Shown here piece by piece: positions 8,654 through 16,951 of a stretch of DNA of 64,000 nucleotides. Source of the DNA: CALARM01 sp964431735. GTDB lineage: Bacteria; Vulcanimicrobiota; SpSt-956; JAKJGF01. Where the stretch lies: the NCBI GenBank assembly GCA_964431735.1, contig CAYSLJ010000001.1, positions 73,500 through 137,499 on the forward strand, in the 5' to 3' direction. The notes under the pieces are model-generated. The model was not told the origin of the DNA. It was given only the letters and a program-made list of their open reading frames with translations, and did not search any database. Position 1 is the stretch's first letter; every line of letters begins with the position of its first letter. A program made the position numbers and the translations under genes.

Positions 8654-9148
8654 TCAACTTTTCTTATCAAAGAAATAAGGTACAGGGGCTTTGTCTTTAT
8701 GAGGAAAGTAATTTTTTGCTATTACCCTGCCATGGTTTCGTAGATTAATAAGGTTTTTATAGGCGTCGTCTTTCAGTTTTGCTGCTGCATGAATAGTTTC
8801 TCCGTCCTTGATTTTTACATCTTCCATTGTAGCCTGAAGTGTTCCATGAACAGTGCGAAGTTGTGAGATTACATCCCGGGACAGGAGAGACATATTGCTT
8901 TTTAGCATATTTCTTGCAGGGCTTATTCTTTTTTCAATTCTATCAATTTGTTCCATAATTTTCTGTTTTTCATGGATGAGTTTATTTACAATTTCTGTAT
9001 TGCTGTTCTGAAGAGCAGATTTCTGCTCTTCAGAAATCCTGATTACATCTTTAAAATACTCTATTTCTTCTTCCATGCCTTTTTGTACAAGGAAGTAAGC
9101 AAAAGGTCTGGCCGGTAAAGTTCTTTCTTCAGTATGTTTTTGATTCAT
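8654..9148 (-). CDS. Coiled-coil protein in the fliS position, FlgN/FliT-like candidate
   Basis: A 164-residue, almost entirely helical protein directly after fliS, where many flagellar operons carry the chaperone FliT or a FlgN-like protein. Heptad-rich segments run from about 28 to 90 (KDVIRISEEQKSALQNSNTE, KQKIMEQIDRIEKRI). No transmembrane segment. The ATG at 9148 is preferred over the ATG three codons upstream because AAAGAG lies at a usual distance from it. Sequence alone does not prove a FliT or FlgN assignment; the position suggests an export chaperone or filament-assembly role. Confidence 0.6.
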   Translation of the reverse strand: MNQKHTEERTLPARPFAYFLVQKGMEEEIEYFKDVIRISEEQKSALQNSNTEIVNKLIHEKQKIMEQIDRIEKRISPARNMLKSNMSLLSRDVISQLRTVHGTLQATMEDVKIKDGETIHAAAKLKDDAYKNLINLRNHGRVIAKNYFPHKDKAPVPYFFDKKS

Positions 9149-9163
9149 AAAAATCATCTCTTT

Positions 9164-9631
9164 CTATACTGCAGCATAAAATCTTTTTTCTTTATGTATA
9201 TTATCTGTTGGAGGGATTTCTTTTTCCTGTTTCTGCATATTATAAACTTTGATAACCTCAAGCCATGCCTCTCTGAGTTCTTTAACCATTCCTATTACCC
9301 TGTCTACCGGTGCAATATCCATATCTATATCTGCCGTTACGAGTTGATTGAGCATAAATTCATAGAGAAATAAAAGATTCTTCGCCATTTCGCCGCCCTG
9401 TTTCATATCGAGAGTTATGGCCAGCTCATTTATTATGGCTTTTGCCCTCTTCAGGCTGTAACTTATTTCTTCCACCTGTTTTCTGTCTTTTTCTTTTCTG
9501 TTCATCTTTATTTTTGCCTGAATCAGGAATTTTATCGCTCCGTCATATAACATAACTACCAGTTTTTCCGGAGAAGATGTTTCCACCTGAGTTCTTTTAT
9601 ATTCTGCATAAGGATTTGCTACGCAGGTCAT
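9164..9631 (-). CDS. fliS: Flagellin export chaperone FliS
   Basis: FliS binds flagellin in the cytoplasm, prevents early polymerisation and delivers it to the export gate. The 155-residue helical bundle has the family motifs NPYAEYKRTQVETSSPEKLV (about 6-25), VMLYDGAIKFLIQAK and the LDMKQGGEMAKNLLFLYEF segment (about 75-95). It is a little longer than usual owing to a charged C-terminal tail. It lies 18 bases after fliD, in the order flaG-fliD-fliS, and is probably read from the sigma-28-type promoter before flaG. Confidence 0.95.
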   Translation of the reverse strand: MTCVANPYAEYKRTQVETSSPEKLVVMLYDGAIKFLIQAKIKMNRKEKDRKQVEEISYSLKRAKAIINELAITLDMKQGGEMAKNLLFLYEFMLNQLVTADIDMDIAPVDRVIGMVKELREAWLEVIKVYNMQKQEKEIPPTDNIHKEKRFYAAV

Positions 9632-9649
9632 TATACTTACCTCCTGATT

Positions 9650-11488
9650 TTATTTTGAAAACAGAGAAACACTTGATATATTGCTCAACTGAAACATAAC
9701 AGAAGTGCTCTGGCTGAGCAGCGCATCGTAAGTAGCCTGAATATCTGCATATTTATTTGTATAATATTCTTCTCTTTTTGTAAGATATTCCTGGAATTTC
9801 TCTATCTGACTGTCAAGATTGTTGCTTGTTTCCGTGAAATACTCTATGCTTTTTGTAAGTGAACCTGTGCTGCTGTCTGTTATGCCTGTAAGATAAGTGC
9901 TCATTGTACTGGCTATGCCGTAAGAACTGTTCGTGAAAATCTGTTGCACGTCACTCATGTTGCTGCTGAGAGCACTGTTAAGTTTCGAAGAGTCTATTGA
10001 AAGTTCACCGCTTTCATTGAGGGTAATTCCTATGGAACTGAGAGAATTATAGTTACCTGTAATACCGTTTACCAGATTTGTAGCCTGAAGTTGCAACTCA
10101 CTTCTCATACCTGTAAAGAAAGCATCGCCGTGTAAAACACCGGACTCAGTTGTTACAGTATCATTTTCTACGTCTGCCGGTGCGGTTTTTATCTTTAAAT
10201 TGGAAACAAGGCTGTTGAAATTGCTTACAAAACTGCTGATGGCATTGTAGGCTGTAGAAGTGTCCTGGCTTATGGAAAGAGATATGGGAGTTTCTGTGGT
10301 AGTTCCTGTATTATATGTACTCTTGAGCTGTATTGTAACACCGTCTATAAGGTCACTTATAGAGTTTGAATTTCTTGTTATAGGATTTCCGTTGTTAATG
10401 CCTTCTATCTGGAAAATAGCATTTTTCCCTATCTCTTCAGTAGCTACGCCGTTTTTTATAAAAGCTGCAGACAGGAAGTTACTCGTATCCGAAGTTGCTC
10501 CTACCATTATAGAAGTGGCGCCTGTAGTTTTTGAATTTAATACAAGTTTATCTGTTGTCCTGTCATAAGATGCTGAAACACCGGCAGAAGAATTGTTGAT
10601 TTTTTCCAGAACACTGTTAAGGGTATCGGTGCTGCCTATATTAAGGGTTGTGCCGTTAATAGTGAAACTTCCTGCAGTTATGGAAACTTCGAAGTTAGAT
10701 TTTGCTGATGTGAGAACTTCGTCGGCTTTTACGGTTTTAAGATGAATGGAGCTGGTAACAGTATTATTACCTCCTGATGTATCCTGAGTTGCACTGGTCA
10801 AATTCAGGGCAGAAAGAAGATTGCCCTTATCTGCTCCCGAACTGATGCTTATAGTATCAGTTGAACCTGTTCTGACAAGAGTGAATTTATCTGTTGTTTC
10901 ATCATAATCTGCCGTAATATTTTTTCCTGCACCGGCCATGGCATTGTTGATTCTGTCTACTATGGAATGATCCGTATCACTGCTGTCTTCCAGTTTATCT
11001 GTTTCTACGTCATATTCTATAGTAATACCGTCAATGGTAAATGAACCCTTACCGTCTCCTCCGTTTGAAGGGGTTATACCGAAACCTGCATTTATAAGGG
11101 TTGCAGTGGGAGATATGGAACCTCCAAGGCCTCCGCCGGCATTTGTAGAACTAGTTGTCATTTTTGTACTTGTTGCAAGCTGGGTGACATTGGTTAATTT
11201 GTAAGTTCCTGCTGCAGAGTTTGCATTCGCTGTTATTGTAGCTACCCCTGTATTACTGCTACCTGTACTCTTTGATGCATAGGTTGACGAAGTGTTTAAC
11301 GTATTTATGGAACTATTCAGAGACACAATCTGTGAGTTCAGAGATTGCATTGCAGAAAGTTTTAGCTTGTTGGAACTCTGCTTTGTCTGCATCTGCGTGA
11401 GCGGTTCCCTATCTCTTGCCAGCTCAAGCTGAGTCAGAATTGAAAAATCGAAAGATGATGAACTACTGCCGCTTATACTGCCTAACAT
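9650..11488 (-). CDS. fliD: Filament cap protein FliD (hook-associated protein 2)
   Basis: FliD caps the growing filament and helps flagellin insert. The 612-residue protein begins with the helical terminus found in FliD (LELARDREPLTQMQTKQSSN), continues through long Ser/Thr/Asn-rich beta domains, and ends in the coiled-coil C-terminus (YLTKREEYYTNKYADIQATY, then LLSQSTSVMFQLSNISSVSL). Two repeated stretches resemble each other (DRINNAMAGAGKNITADYDE and EKINNSSAGVSASYDRTTDK), typical of the variable exposed domains. The protein has high Ser/Thr content, as expected for a surface protein that might carry glycans. It sits between flaG and fliS. Confidence 0.95.
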   Translation of the reverse strand: MLGSISGSSSSSFDFSILTQLELARDREPLTQMQTKQSSNKLKLSAMQSLNSQIVSLNSSINTLNTSSTYASKSTGSSNTGVATITANANSAAGTYKLTNVTQLATSTKMTTSSTNAGGGLGGSISPTATLINAGFGITPSNGGDGKGSFTIDGITIEYDVETDKLEDSSDTDHSIVDRINNAMAGAGKNITADYDETTDKFTLVRTGSTDTISISSGADKGNLLSALNLTSATQDTSGGNNTVTSSIHLKTVKADEVLTSAKSNFEVSITAGSFTINGTTLNIGSTDTLNSVLEKINNSSAGVSASYDRTTDKLVLNSKTTGATSIMVGATSDTSNFLSAAFIKNGVATEEIGKNAIFQIEGINNGNPITRNSNSISDLIDGVTIQLKSTYNTGTTTETPISLSISQDTSTAYNAISSFVSNFNSLVSNLKIKTAPADVENDTVTTESGVLHGDAFFTGMRSELQLQATNLVNGITGNYNSLSSIGITLNESGELSIDSSKLNSALSSNMSDVQQIFTNSSYGIASTMSTYLTGITDSSTGSLTKSIEYFTETSNNLDSQIEKFQEYLTKREEYYTNKYADIQATYDALLSQSTSVMFQLSNISSVSLFSK

Positions 11489-11520
11489 AAAGGCAACACT
11501 CCTTTCATAACAGAGATAAG

Positions 11521-11955
11521 CTAAACTTTCTCATCCAGAATTATATTAATATTTTTACTGTCAGGGCTGACTATGTTAGCCATTTTTTTAATCATTTCTT
11601 CTGGAGGTATTTCCCTTACAACTTTACCTGTTTTCGGGTCTGTAAGTCTTATTATAACTCTGTTAGTATCTTCACTTACAACAAAACTTAATTTGTTACC
11701 TTCAGGAAGAACAAATTCTTTCTCCGGTTTTGAGGGAAGATTTTCTGTCGTCTCTTTTCTGGTATTCTCTTTAGAACTAATTTCTTCTCTCCTCTGGTAT
11801 TTCCTTCCCGTATCAGTAGATTGATTTTCTGTAATTTTATTGTGACGATTTTTAACCTGTTCCATTAATTCCATTCTTTTAATAAACTGACTGTCCAGGG
11901 TGACATTATAACCTGTCTCACTGCCTGATACAGGTTCTATTTTTACCATCGTCAT
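11521..11955 (-). CDS. flaG: FlaG family flagellar protein
   Basis: FlaG-family proteins are encoded with fliD and fliS and affect filament length; their biochemistry is poorly known. The 144-residue product has a charged, disordered middle and the FlaG domain at about 85-140 (LSFVVSEDTNRVIIRLTDPK, then VVREIPPEEMIKKMANI). The ATG at 11955 is preceded by a GGGGG-type site. A sigma-28-type promoter ends 34 bases upstream, so flaG is the first gene of the flaG-fliD-fliS group. Confidence 0.92.
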   Translation of the reverse strand: MTMVKIEPVSGSETGYNVTLDSQFIKRMELMEQVKNRHNKITENQSTDTGRKYQRREEISSKENTRKETTENLPSKPEKEFVLPEGNKLSFVVSEDTNRVIIRLTDPKTGKVVREIPPEEMIKKMANIVSPDSKNINIILDEKV

Positions 11956-11988
11956 TACCCCCTTTCCATTTTCATATCCCTTATTTAA

Positions 11989-12015
11989 TAATCGGCAGAA
12001 ATGATAAAATCTTTA
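11989..12015 (-). promoter_or_regulatory. Sigma-28-type promoter before flaG
   Basis: Minus-strand TAAA (12012-12015), exactly 15 bases, then GCCGATTA (11989-11996): seven of eight bases of the flagellar GCCGATAA element and perfect spacing. It lies 34 bases upstream of the flaG ATG. This is the best promoter match in the flagellar region. Confidence 0.82.
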
Positions 12016-12084
12016 GCCTTTTTAATCGGGTTTTGGGTTCCAGGTTTTAATCTACCTGACCCGATACCCGTAACGTGTAACCTT

Positions 12085-14205
12085 TTATATAAGATGGGAA
12101 ATACTGGAAAGGGCTTCTTTTATTTCTCTGTTTTCCGGGTCAAATTCAAGAGCTCTGGAATAAATAAACCTGGCTTCTTTATAATTACGAAGAAAGGCAC
12201 ATAGTTTACCTTTTTGAAATAGAACTGACACGTCGTTCGGATTGATCTGAAGCAAACAATCGTACATGGAAAGGGCTGTCGTGAAATTTTCTCTGGCAAT
12301 AAGTATTCTTATCAGATAACGATATATCTCAAGTTCTGAAGGATAGACAGACATAAGATCCATAACAGTATCATATGCTTTTTGCAGTTCATTTGCAGAC
12401 ATGTAATAATCAGATTTCATAAAAGCAGCTCTTATAAATTCATCTTTCCCATCGGAAGGAATTTTATTTAACAGTTCAAAGGCTTCCTCTATTCTGCCTG
12501 CACCCATATAAGCTTCCGAAAGGGCAAGTATAATTGCAAGTTCGTCTCTGTGTTCTGCTTTTACAAGATATTCTATGGCTTTTTGCGGTCTTTCTGTATC
12601 TATATAGATATAGGCCAGATTTATATAAGGATTTATATTATCAGGTTCAATATCTATTGATTTTATAAAATCTTCTTCTGCCATATGCCTGTCATCTGAA
12701 TAGTAATAACATATGCCTCTGTTAAGATATATAAGGCCTTCGTAAGGTTTTGTCCGTTCATTCAGATTCTGAATTACCAGAGTATAAAACCTGATGGCCT
12801 GTGAATATTCTCCTGTCTTTCTGAGGATTTCTGCTTTTCTGAGATTTATATGGTGATGATCCGGATATATGGTCAGATACTGATCCAGTAATTTTAAGGA
12901 TTCTCTGATTCCCTGAATATGTTCTATAAAATCAGCCATATATTCTATAAAGAACGGATAGGCACCACTTCCCATAGAGACTGATTTCTGATAATATTCC
13001 ATAGCTTTATCCGGTATATTTAAATATTCGTAACATCTTGCTATATTTACTATTAAAGGTAATTCCCGTTTATTATATTCAAAGGTTTTTAAATAGAAAT
13101 TCAGGGCATCTGACCATTTCCCCATATTAAAATATATTTCACCCATCAGGTGATGGGTTTTCCATCCTGCTGTTCCGCTGTCTGTTACAAGTGACGTTGT
13201 TTTTCTGTCTTTATCCAGGGCTTTGTTGCAGAATTCAAGAGCAACTGTATAATTTTTTAATTTATAATTACAGAAGGCATTAATATAATTTACGTCAGGA
13301 AGGGCAGGGGCAATTTTTAAAACTTCCTGTGCCAGTTCGATAGCTTTATTGATATTCCCCCTGTGCAGCAATGAACTTGCGGCTATTACATAGGCATTGG
13401 GAAGAAAAGGTTCTGTTTTTCTTGAATATTTCTTAACAGATTGAAAACAACTCAGGCTTTTATCGTAGTTATTATCTATATAATGGAGAGTCTGAAGGTT
13501 GTAATAATGAAAAGGATTCCTTTTTTCCTTCTGAATCTGTTTTCTGAGCAGTTTTATATTCCTTTCTCTTTTACCTTTTTCTTTATATCTTGTTTTTGTA
13601 TAGCCATAATGGTGGATAATGACATCAGTCAGCTTATATATATCCGGTTCTGTTCCGTCCTGATAGAGAAGCTGTTCATGTATTACTCCTTTATAGAGAA
13701 ATTTACCTGTATTGGGGAAAATTCTGCAGTGAAAGTGTTCTGTTGTATTGTTTTCTTCCTCCATATGATTTATTATCTTTGGAGACAGTGGATTATTTAT
13801 AGTGCCGGTTTCCAGAAATTTTCTGAATTTCCAGACAGATGAAGAATCGAATACTTCGTCTCCATCCATTACCAGAATCCAGTCACCTCTGGCATGGCTC
13901 AGGGAAAAATTCCTTGCTTTACCGAAATCATCATGCCATTTATAATGGAATATTCTTGCACCGAATTTTTCTGCAATTTCTACAGTCCTGTCAGTAGAGC
14001 CTGTATCTACTATTATCATTTCATCTACAAGGCCTCTGACACTTTCAAGGCAGTCAGACAGAGTATCTTCTTCATTTTTTACAATCATGCAGAGAGAGAT
14101 TTTTACCTTTTTTATATCCAGTGAGAATACACCGAGTTCTTCTTCTGATTTTTTGAATTTTATATCAGTACTTTTTAAATTTTCCTTTGATTTATCTTCT
14201 GACAT
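12085..14205 (-). CDS. Family 2 glycosyltransferase with a long TPR tail
   Basis: A 706-residue soluble protein. Residues about 35-150 form a GT-A glycosyltransferase domain: SLCMIVKNEEDTLSDCLESV, EMIIVDTGSTDRTVEIAEKF, and the metal-binding DGDEVF. From about 230 to the end there are many tetratricopeptide units (for example EDFIKSIDIEPDNINPYINL and ALSMYDCLLQINPNDVSVLF). Such fusions glycosylate proteins or make surface glycans. Its place next to flaG-fliD and the heptose genes makes a flagellar or surface-glycan substrate plausible, but this is inference. The ATG at 14205 has CAGGAG upstream, beyond which is a GTTACGC heptamer array. Confidence 0.88.
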   Translation of the reverse strand: MSEDKSKENLKSTDIKFKKSEEELGVFSLDIKKVKISLCMIVKNEEDTLSDCLESVRGLVDEMIIVDTGSTDRTVEIAEKFGARIFHYKWHDDFGKARNFSLSHARGDWILVMDGDEVFDSSSVWKFRKFLETGTINNPLSPKIINHMEEENNTTEHFHCRIFPNTGKFLYKGVIHEQLLYQDGTEPDIYKLTDVIIHHYGYTKTRYKEKGKRERNIKLLRKQIQKEKRNPFHYYNLQTLHYIDNNYDKSLSCFQSVKKYSRKTEPFLPNAYVIAASSLLHRGNINKAIELAQEVLKIAPALPDVNYINAFCNYKLKNYTVALEFCNKALDKDRKTTSLVTDSGTAGWKTHHLMGEIYFNMGKWSDALNFYLKTFEYNKRELPLIVNIARCYEYLNIPDKAMEYYQKSVSMGSGAYPFFIEYMADFIEHIQGIRESLKLLDQYLTIYPDHHHINLRKAEILRKTGEYSQAIRFYTLVIQNLNERTKPYEGLIYLNRGICYYYSDDRHMAEEDFIKSIDIEPDNINPYINLAYIYIDTERPQKAIEYLVKAEHRDELAIILALSEAYMGAGRIEEAFELLNKIPSDGKDEFIRAAFMKSDYYMSANELQKAYDTVMDLMSVYPSELEIYRYLIRILIARENFTTALSMYDCLLQINPNDVSVLFQKGKLCAFLRNYKEARFIYSRALEFDPENREIKEALSSISHLI

Positions 14206-14376
14206 GGTAATTTCTCCTGTTTTATATGAGAATCGTAACGCGTAACGCGTAACGCGTGACGGGAGGAACGCATTCTCAATCTACCTGTGATAGCTCCGAT
14301 TATGTCTTTTATATTACAGAAAATGCGATAATCGTGAGTTGTGGGCAGGGGCGTTTAATAAAACGCCCATCACACA
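14206..14376. repeat. Heptamer array inside an inverted repeat, plus GGGCGTTT hairpin
   Basis: About 14226-14276 holds GAGAAT, four GTAACGC/GTGACGG units and GGAGGAACGC, then ATTCTC, so the array is framed by GAGAAT/ATTCTC. About 14347-14369 is the palindrome GGGGCGTTTAATAAAACGCC of the RE-C type, and TGATGCG units run on into the next gene's stop codon. The hairpin could end transcription, although no T-tract follows. Confidence 0.75.
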
Positions 14377-15264
14377 TCACGCATCACGCATTATGAGTTT
14401 ATGCAGAGAAGGTATTGTTTTTTCATGGCGACCCATTATTTCCAGAGAAGTACCGCCCATTGATGTAGGTCTTTCCAGAACATTTACCGTAGGCCTGTAA
14501 TGTTTTAGCATATCCATATTGGCAGCAGTAAATTTTTTTATTTCAAACCCCAGGTTCCTCGCTATTGTGAAAGATTTCAGAAATACCTCCGGCATTATTA
14601 CAGCAGAACCTATATTTACCACTACTCCTCCTTCGAGTTTACTGATAGAATCCGTAAGAACCATAAAATCATGATAGGAAGTTTTTCCCATTGCACCACC
14701 GTCACATGAAGGGTGCTGATATATTATCTCTGCTCCTATGGATGTGTGGACTGTTACGGGAACCTTTAATTTCCAGGCATGGTATATAAGGCTTTCTTCC
14801 CGGAAAGGCAGATTACTTATCAATCTTCCTATAGACTCTCCGAACCCTCTGTTCTCAAGAGCTCCTTCTTTTATTGCCTCATTCATCATCCTTCCTGTTT
14901 CCTCTGCCATACCAAAAGAGCCGTCTTCTATATTTACAGCTACATCTTCCGAAGTTTCTCCTATAAGGGCAATTTCAAAATCATGGATGGAAAAACTTCC
15001 GTTTACGGCAATATGTGTTATTATGCCTTTTTTTATTAAATCTATAAGTAATGGAGTGCACCCTACCTTTACTATATGGCCTCCCATCATAAAGATAACC
15101 TGTTTTTTATTTTTCCATGCCTCTATAATCTTATGGGATAGAATCTCTAACTCTTTACTCTCCATAAGAGCAATATCATTATCAACCCTTATAAAATCTT
15201 TAAGAGATGCTTTGTTTTTTCTGTCTTTTATACTGTATGTTTTTATGTTGTTAAAATTTATCAT
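14377..15264 (-). CDS. Deoxyhypusine-synthase-like protein of unknown role in the heptose gene block
   Basis: A 295-residue soluble protein I recognise only as resembling deoxyhypusine-synthase-like proteins of bacteria. The pattern FMMGGHIVKVGCTPLLIDL (about 59-77), HIAVNGSFSIHDFEIALIGE (about 84-103), SEDVAVNIEDGSFGMAEETG and VNIGSAVIMPEVFLK suggests a Rossmann-like nucleotide-binding fold. Bacteria lack eIF5A, so a true deoxyhypusine role is unlikely. It is adjacent to gmhB, the heptose kinase and gmhA on the same strand, so a part in nucleotide-heptose or glycan synthesis is a reasonable guess. The start is the ATG at 15264; upstream codons are translated repeat (KTRVTRHDYKA). Its last residues MRDA and stop TGA are encoded by ATGCGTG-type repeats. 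Confidence 0.7.
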   Translation of the reverse strand: MINFNNIKTYSIKDRKNKASLKDFIRVDNDIALMESKELEILSHKIIEAWKNKKQVIFMMGGHIVKVGCTPLLIDLIKKGIITHIAVNGSFSIHDFEIALIGETSEDVAVNIEDGSFGMAEETGRMMNEAIKEGALENRGFGESIGRLISNLPFREESLIYHAWKLKVPVTVHTSIGAEIIYQHPSCDGGAMGKTSYHDFMVLTDSISKLEGGVVVNIGSAVIMPEVFLKSFTIARNLGFEIKKFTAANMDMLKHYRPTVNVLERPTSMGGTSLEIMGRHEKTIPSLHKLIMRDA

Positions 15265-15329
15265 ATATGCTTTATAATCGTGACGCGTGACGCGTGTTTT
15301 ACCGGTACCGGGCGCCCGCAGAGGCTGGA
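15265..15329. repeat. GTCACGC array with a GGTACC palindrome
   Basis: About 15277-15298 holds GTGACGC units (plus strand); it is followed by ACCGGTACCGGGCGCCCG (about 15301-15318), a GC-rich palindromic core seen in variant form at 27294-27305 and 40184-40193, and then by the GTGAAAA units that end gmhB. Confidence 0.75.
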
Positions 15330-15866
15330 TCACTTTTCACTTTTCACTATCAATTTCGCCGCCTCGTATAAATCATTGACAATAAAATCCGGTATCACTT
15401 CATATTCTCCGTCTTTACCGCCTTTCCCTGTCTGAACCATTATTGTTTTACAGCCGCCGTCTCTTCCCATTTTTATATCACATGTTTTATCACCAATAAA
15501 ATAGCTGTCAGAAATATTAATATTCAGTTCTGTTACGGCTTTTTTTAAAAGTTCTGTTTCAGGTTTTCTGCAACTGCAATTATCCGATGGTTTATGGGGG
15601 CAGTAATAAATACCGGCAATGTCAATATTTTTTTCTTTCAGTAAAGATATGACATAATTATGGAGTTTTTCCATGTCATACCGGGTGTAATAACCTCTGC
15701 CTATACCTGACTGATTTGTTATTATTACAAGTTTATATCCTTTAAGAGATAGTATCTGTAATCCTTCAAGGGCATGAGGCAGAAATTCCCAGTCTTCTAT
15801 TTTATGAACATAGTTTTTATCAATATTTATAGTTCCGTCTCTATCAAGAAATATTGCTCCTGTCAT
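15330..15866 (-). CDS. gmhB: D-glycero-D-manno-heptose 1,7-bisphosphate 7-phosphatase
   Basis: GmhB is a HAD-family phosphatase that removes the 7-phosphate from heptose bisphosphate in the nucleotide-heptose pathway. The 178-residue protein shows motif I FLDRDGTIN (nucleophile Asp8, acid Asp10), motif II VIITNQSG (about 49-56), the zinc-binding YYCPHKPSDNCSCRKP (about 107-122), and motif III/IV FIGDKTCDIKMG. It overlaps the upstream kinase gene by 23 bases, which implies coupled translation. The ending KSEK and the stop TGA are encoded by GTGAAAA heptamers, so the tail is repeat-derived. Confidence 0.95.
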   Translation of the reverse strand: MTGAIFLDRDGTINIDKNYVHKIEDWEFLPHALEGLQILSLKGYKLVIITNQSGIGRGYYTRYDMEKLHNYVISLLKEKNIDIAGIYYCPHKPSDNCSCRKPETELLKKAVTELNINISDSYFIGDKTCDIKMGRDGGCKTIMVQTGKGGKDGEYEVIPDFIVNDLYEAAKLIVKSEK

Positions 15867-16818
15867 ATTTTATCTCTCTTTTTATTTCCTCTACTGCAGT
15901 AGTGGCAGTTCCTGCTTTACCGACAACAATACCTGCCGCATAATTGGCAATATATGAAGCTTCTCTCATAGTTCCACCTGAAGCAATTGCTGTAGCGATA
16001 GTGGCAATTACCGTATCTCCTGCACCTGTAACATCGTATACTTCTCTTGCTTTTGTAGGAAGTTTAAAAAAGTCACCGTCTTTTTTAAATAAATACATTC
16101 CCTGTGCTCCGCAGGTAATCAATATATGAGAATTCATTTCTTCCATTAACGTATGTCCTATTACAGATATTGTATCTTCATTTTCTGCATAAATACCTGT
16201 CATTTCAACAGCTTCCTTCAGATTTGGCGTAATCAGATAGGCTCCTTTATAGAATTCTTTATGTTTCGGTTTCGGATCTATTATAACTTTTTTATTTGAA
16301 TATTTAATTACGAATTCGGCAATTTCTTTTGTGATGGTTCCTTTCGCATAATCAGATATTACTATCACATCATAATTATGTATTTTTTTCTTTAGCTGCT
16401 GGATAATCTTTTCTTCTGTATCTTTTGATATATCTACAGTATTTTCATAATCTATTCTGATTAGCTGCTGGCTCTGGCTTACAACTCTTATTTTCTGTAT
16501 CGTTTTTTTAGCCTTATCGCCGAACACCATATCGCCATTTATATGTTTTTCCTGAAGACATGACAGGAGGACAGAACCTGCTTCATCCTCACCTGTTACG
16601 CCGCATATATTGGTTCTTGCCCCCAGAGCTGCCGTATTGTTTGCTACATTCGCCGCACCTCCCAGTATATATTTTTCTTTTTTTACATTTACTACCTGAA
16701 CAGGTGCTTCGGGAGATATCCTGTCTACTTCTCCGTATATATATTTGTCTAACATTATATCTCCTATGACAAGGATATTGTTATTTTTAAAATTATCAAG
16801 TATTTGTTCTGTTTCCAT
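15844..16818 (-). CDS. rfaE1: D-glycero-beta-D-manno-heptose-7-phosphate kinase (HldE N-terminal type)
   Basis: A PfkB-family sugar kinase that makes heptose 1,7-bisphosphate. The 324-residue protein has GDIMLDKYIYGEVDRISPEA (about 19-38), the GGAANVANNTAALGA signature (about 53-67) and the catalytic DVTGAGDTVIATIATA (about 261-276). Length and domain content match the kinase half only: the adenylyltransferase half (HldC or HldE C-terminal) is absent, as is the epimerase hldD, at least here. The pathway must therefore be completed by genes elsewhere, or the product may be a different heptose nucleotide. The gene lies between gmhA and gmhB. Confidence 0.94.
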   Translation of the reverse strand: METEQILDNFKNNNILVIGDIMLDKYIYGEVDRISPEAPVQVVNVKKEKYILGGAANVANNTAALGARTNICGVTGEDEAGSVLLSCLQEKHINGDMVFGDKAKKTIQKIRVVSQSQQLIRIDYENTVDISKDTEEKIIQQLKKKIHNYDVIVISDYAKGTITKEIAEFVIKYSNKKVIIDPKPKHKEFYKGAYLITPNLKEAVEMTGIYAENEDTISVIGHTLMEEMNSHILITCGAQGMYLFKKDGDFFKLPTKAREVYDVTGAGDTVIATIATAIASGGTMREASYIANYAAGIVVGKAGTATTAVEEIKREIKYDRSNIS

Positions 16819-16834
16819 ATGTTATTCATCCTTT

Positions 16835-16951
16835 TACTAAAAATCGTGACAGGTAACGCGTAACGCGTGACAGGTGGTTTCGTGATGCGTGATGCGTAAT
16901 GCGTGATGCGTTACACGTAAAATTTCCCCTTCACTCTTCACCTTTCACTAC
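16835..16951. repeat. Two opposed heptamer arrays between gmhA and the heptose kinase
   Basis: Read on the minus (gene) strand, gmhA's end runs into GTGAAAA, GTGAGTA, GTGAAAG, GTGAAGA, GTGAAGG. Then come GTAACGC, ATCACGC, ATTACGC, ATCACGC units and finally GTCACGC, GTTACGC, GTTACCT before the kinase start. Polarity changes from GTGA to TCAC within the spacer, so the two halves can pair. Confidence 0.85.

Noticed and set aside
8539..8748. Small plus-strand frame in the 8.3-8.65 kb spacer
   Set aside because: No ribosome site, no family features, and it runs into the coiled-coil gene on the opposite strand.
14377..15264. True deoxyhypusine synthase
   Set aside because: There is no bacterial eIF5A substrate and the context is heptose synthesis; only a loose family resemblance is claimed.
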